Origin: an uncultured Alphaproteobacteria bacterium | GTDB lineage: Bacteria > Pseudomonadota > Alphaproteobacteria > Reyranellales > Reyranellaceae | Direction: 5' to 3' | DNA length: 9,068 nucleotides | NCBI GenBank assembly: GCA_903929895.1 | Contig: CAIYWM010000973.1 | Span: 1-9,068 of the forward strand | In this document: positions 7,656 to 9,068 of the stretch, piece after piece | How the letters are laid out: each line of letters starts with the position of its first letter | Position numbering within the stretch: the stretch's first letter is position 1 | Made by a program: the position numbers and the translations under genes | Notes under the pieces: generated by a model | Told to the model about the DNA's origin: nothing | The model's input: only the letters and a program-made list of their open reading frames with translations | Databases searched by the model: none

Positions 7656-9068
7656 ATGGCCGTCTACAAGGCCCCGATCAAGGACATCCAGTTCGTTCTG
7701 AACGAAGTCATCGACGTGTCGAAGCTCGCCAAGTTGCCGGGCTACGAGGACGCGACCCCCGACACGATCCACGCCATCGTCGAGGAAGCGGCGAAGCTCT
7801 GCGAGAACGTGCTGTTCCCGCTGAACCGCACCGGCGACGAGGAAGGCTGCCACTACGAGAACGGCGTCGTGCGCACGCCCAAGGGCTTCAAGGAAGCCTA
7901 CAAGCAGTTCGCCGAGGGTGGCTGGACGGGCATCACCTGCGATCCCGAGTTCGGCGGGCAGGGGCTGCCGGCGACGGTGGGCTTCGCGCTGCAGGAGATG
8001 TTCACCGCCTCGAACCAGGCCTTCGCGATGTATCCGGGCCTCAGCCACGGCGCCTACGAGGCGCTGTCGCGCCACGGTTCGGACGAGCTGAAGAGCCGGT
8101 ACCTGCCGAAGCTGGCCGACGGCACCTGGTCGGGCACCATGTGCCTCACCGAGCCCCATTGCGGCACCGACCTCGGAATGCTGCGCACCAAGGCCGAGCC
8201 GCAGGCCGACGGCAGCTACAGCATCACCGGCACCAAGATCTTCATCTCGGCCGGCGAGCACGATCTCACCGAGAACATCGTCCATCTCGTGCTGGCGCGC
8301 CTGCCGGATGCGCCGGGCGGCACCAAGGGCATCTCGCTGTTCATCGTGCCGAAGTTCCTGCCCAAGGCGGACGGCTCGGTCGGCGAGCGCAACGGCATCC
8401 GCTGCGGCGCCCTTGAGCACAAGATGGGCATCAAGGCCAACGCGACCTGCGTGATGAACCTCGACGGCGCCACCGGCTGGCTGGTCGGAGAGGCCAACAA
8501 GGGCATGGCCGCCATGTTCGTCATGATGAACGCAGCCCGCCTCGGCGTCGGCATGCAGGGGCTCGGCATTGCCGAGACGGCCTATCAGAGCGCCGTCGCC
8601 TATGCTCGCGACCGCCTGCAGGGCCGCTCGCTGACGGGTCCGAAGAACGCCAGCGGCCCGGCCGATCCGATCATCGTGCATCCCGACGTGCGCCGCATGC
8701 TGATGATCCAGAAGTCCTTCACCGAGGGCGCCCGTGCGCTTTCGCTGTGGGTCGGCATGCTGATCGACGAGGCGCATTCGCATCCCGATGCCGCGACGCG
8801 CGAGGCGGCCGACGATCTGATCCAGATGCTGACACCGAACATCAAGGCCTACTTCACCGACATGGGCAGCGAGTGCGCCAACCTCGCTGTGCAGACCTGG
8901 GGCGGCCACGGCTTCATCCGCGAGAACGGCGTCGAACAGCTCGTCCGCGACGCGCGCATCACCCAGCTCTACGAAGGCACCAACGGCATCCAGGCGCTCG
9001 ACCTGGTCGGCCGCAAGTTGCCGATGAAGGGCGGCCGCGCCGCCCAGCGCCTGCTGGGCGAGATCGGC
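7656..9068 (+). CDS. Acyl-CoA dehydrogenase, DmdC/FadE-like long form (3' end beyond window)
   Basis: 471 codons are visible of an expected 590-600. The enzyme is an FAD-dependent flavoprotein that oxidises an acyl-CoA to the trans-2-enoyl-CoA and passes electrons to electron-transfer flavoprotein. An N-terminal extension (about 1-40, YKAPIKDIQFVLNEV) typical of the long-form family precedes the helical N-domain. MCLTEPHCGTDLG (from Met162) and FISAGEHD (196-203) mark the middle beta domain that contacts flavin and substrate. QTWGGHGFI (413-421) is the C-domain cofactor-binding motif. The expected catalytic base is Glu440 in YEGTNGIQ. The remaining C-terminal domain is off the right edge. The substrate cannot be read from sequence: fatty acyl-CoA, or 3-methylmercaptopropionyl-CoA as in DmdC, are the main candidates. 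It shares an operon with the LiuR-like regulator. Thiolase and 3-hydroxyacyl-CoA dehydrogenase genes often follow this arrangement and may lie downstream. Confidence 0.95.
   Translation, partial: MAVYKAPIKDIQFVLNEVIDVSKLAKLPGYEDATPDTIHAIVEEAAKLCENVLFPLNRTGDEEGCHYENGVVRTPKGFKEAYKQFAEGGWTGITCDPEFGGQGLPATVGFALQEMFTASNQAFAMYPGLSHGAYEALSRHGSDELKSRYLPKLADGTWSGTMCLTEPHCGTDLGMLRTKAEPQADGSYSITGTKIFISAGEHDLTENIVHLVLARLPDAPGGTKGISLFIVPKFLPKADGSVGERNGIRCGALEHKMGIKANATCVMNLDGATGWLVGEANKGMAAMFVMMNAARLGVGMQGLGIAETAYQSAVAYARDRLQGRSLTGPKNASGPADPIIVHPDVRRMLMIQKSFTEGARALSLWVGMLIDEAHSHPDAATREAADDLIQMLTPNIKAYFTDMGSECANLAVQTWGGHGFIRENGVEQLVRDARITQLYEGTNGIQALDLVGRKLPMKGGRAAQRLLGEIG

Noticed and set aside
7563..8909. 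Minus-strand open frame of 448 codons
   Set aside because: It is antisense to the end of the MerR gene and the well-supported acyl-CoA dehydrogenase.

Overview
The window is GC-rich DNA that looks alphaproteobacterial. This is an inference from base composition, from an acyl-CoA dehydrogenase of the 590-600 residue DmdC/FadE-like type behind a MerR-family regulator, and from a large repeat-in-toxin (RTX) exoenzyme. No rRNA or tRNA is present to fix the taxon. I see no CRISPR array, insertion sequence, integrase or tRNA gene.

Bases 1-6640 (minus strand) are one very long coding frame that runs off the left edge. It starts at an ATG with a good Shine-Dalgarno sequence and encodes at least 2212 codons. 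In order these give an N-terminal beta-rich domain, a choice-of-anchor I beta-propeller, an OB-fold, an ExeM/NucH-type endonuclease, a 5'-nucleotidase-like module and calcium-binding RTX nonapeptide repeats. The plan suggests a type I-secreted enzyme that cuts extracellular DNA and strips phosphate from the products. The frame is interrupted once, by an amber TAG at codon 42 where related proteins are expected to have Trp. The rest of the frame is uninterrupted, so this is a very recent nonsense mutation, a sequence error, or a codon that is read through or bypassed.

Bases 6641-7131 are a divergent intergenic region of about 490 bp with no convincing gene. It holds two hairpin-forming inverted repeats.

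Bases 7132-9068 (plus strand) form a compact regulatory and catabolic unit. Two copies of the palindrome GTTTACGTAAAC lie 22 bp apart just upstream of a LiuR-like MerR regulator, and the second copy is the core of a 22-bp perfect palindrome. The regulator gene appears to be leaderless. After a 25-bp gap with a strong ribosome binding site comes the acyl-CoA dehydrogenase, which is cut by the right edge. The likely logic is a MerR-type regulator controlling its own operon for fatty-acid, branched-chain or methylmercaptopropionyl-type acyl-CoA oxidation. The two halves of the window appear functionally unrelated.
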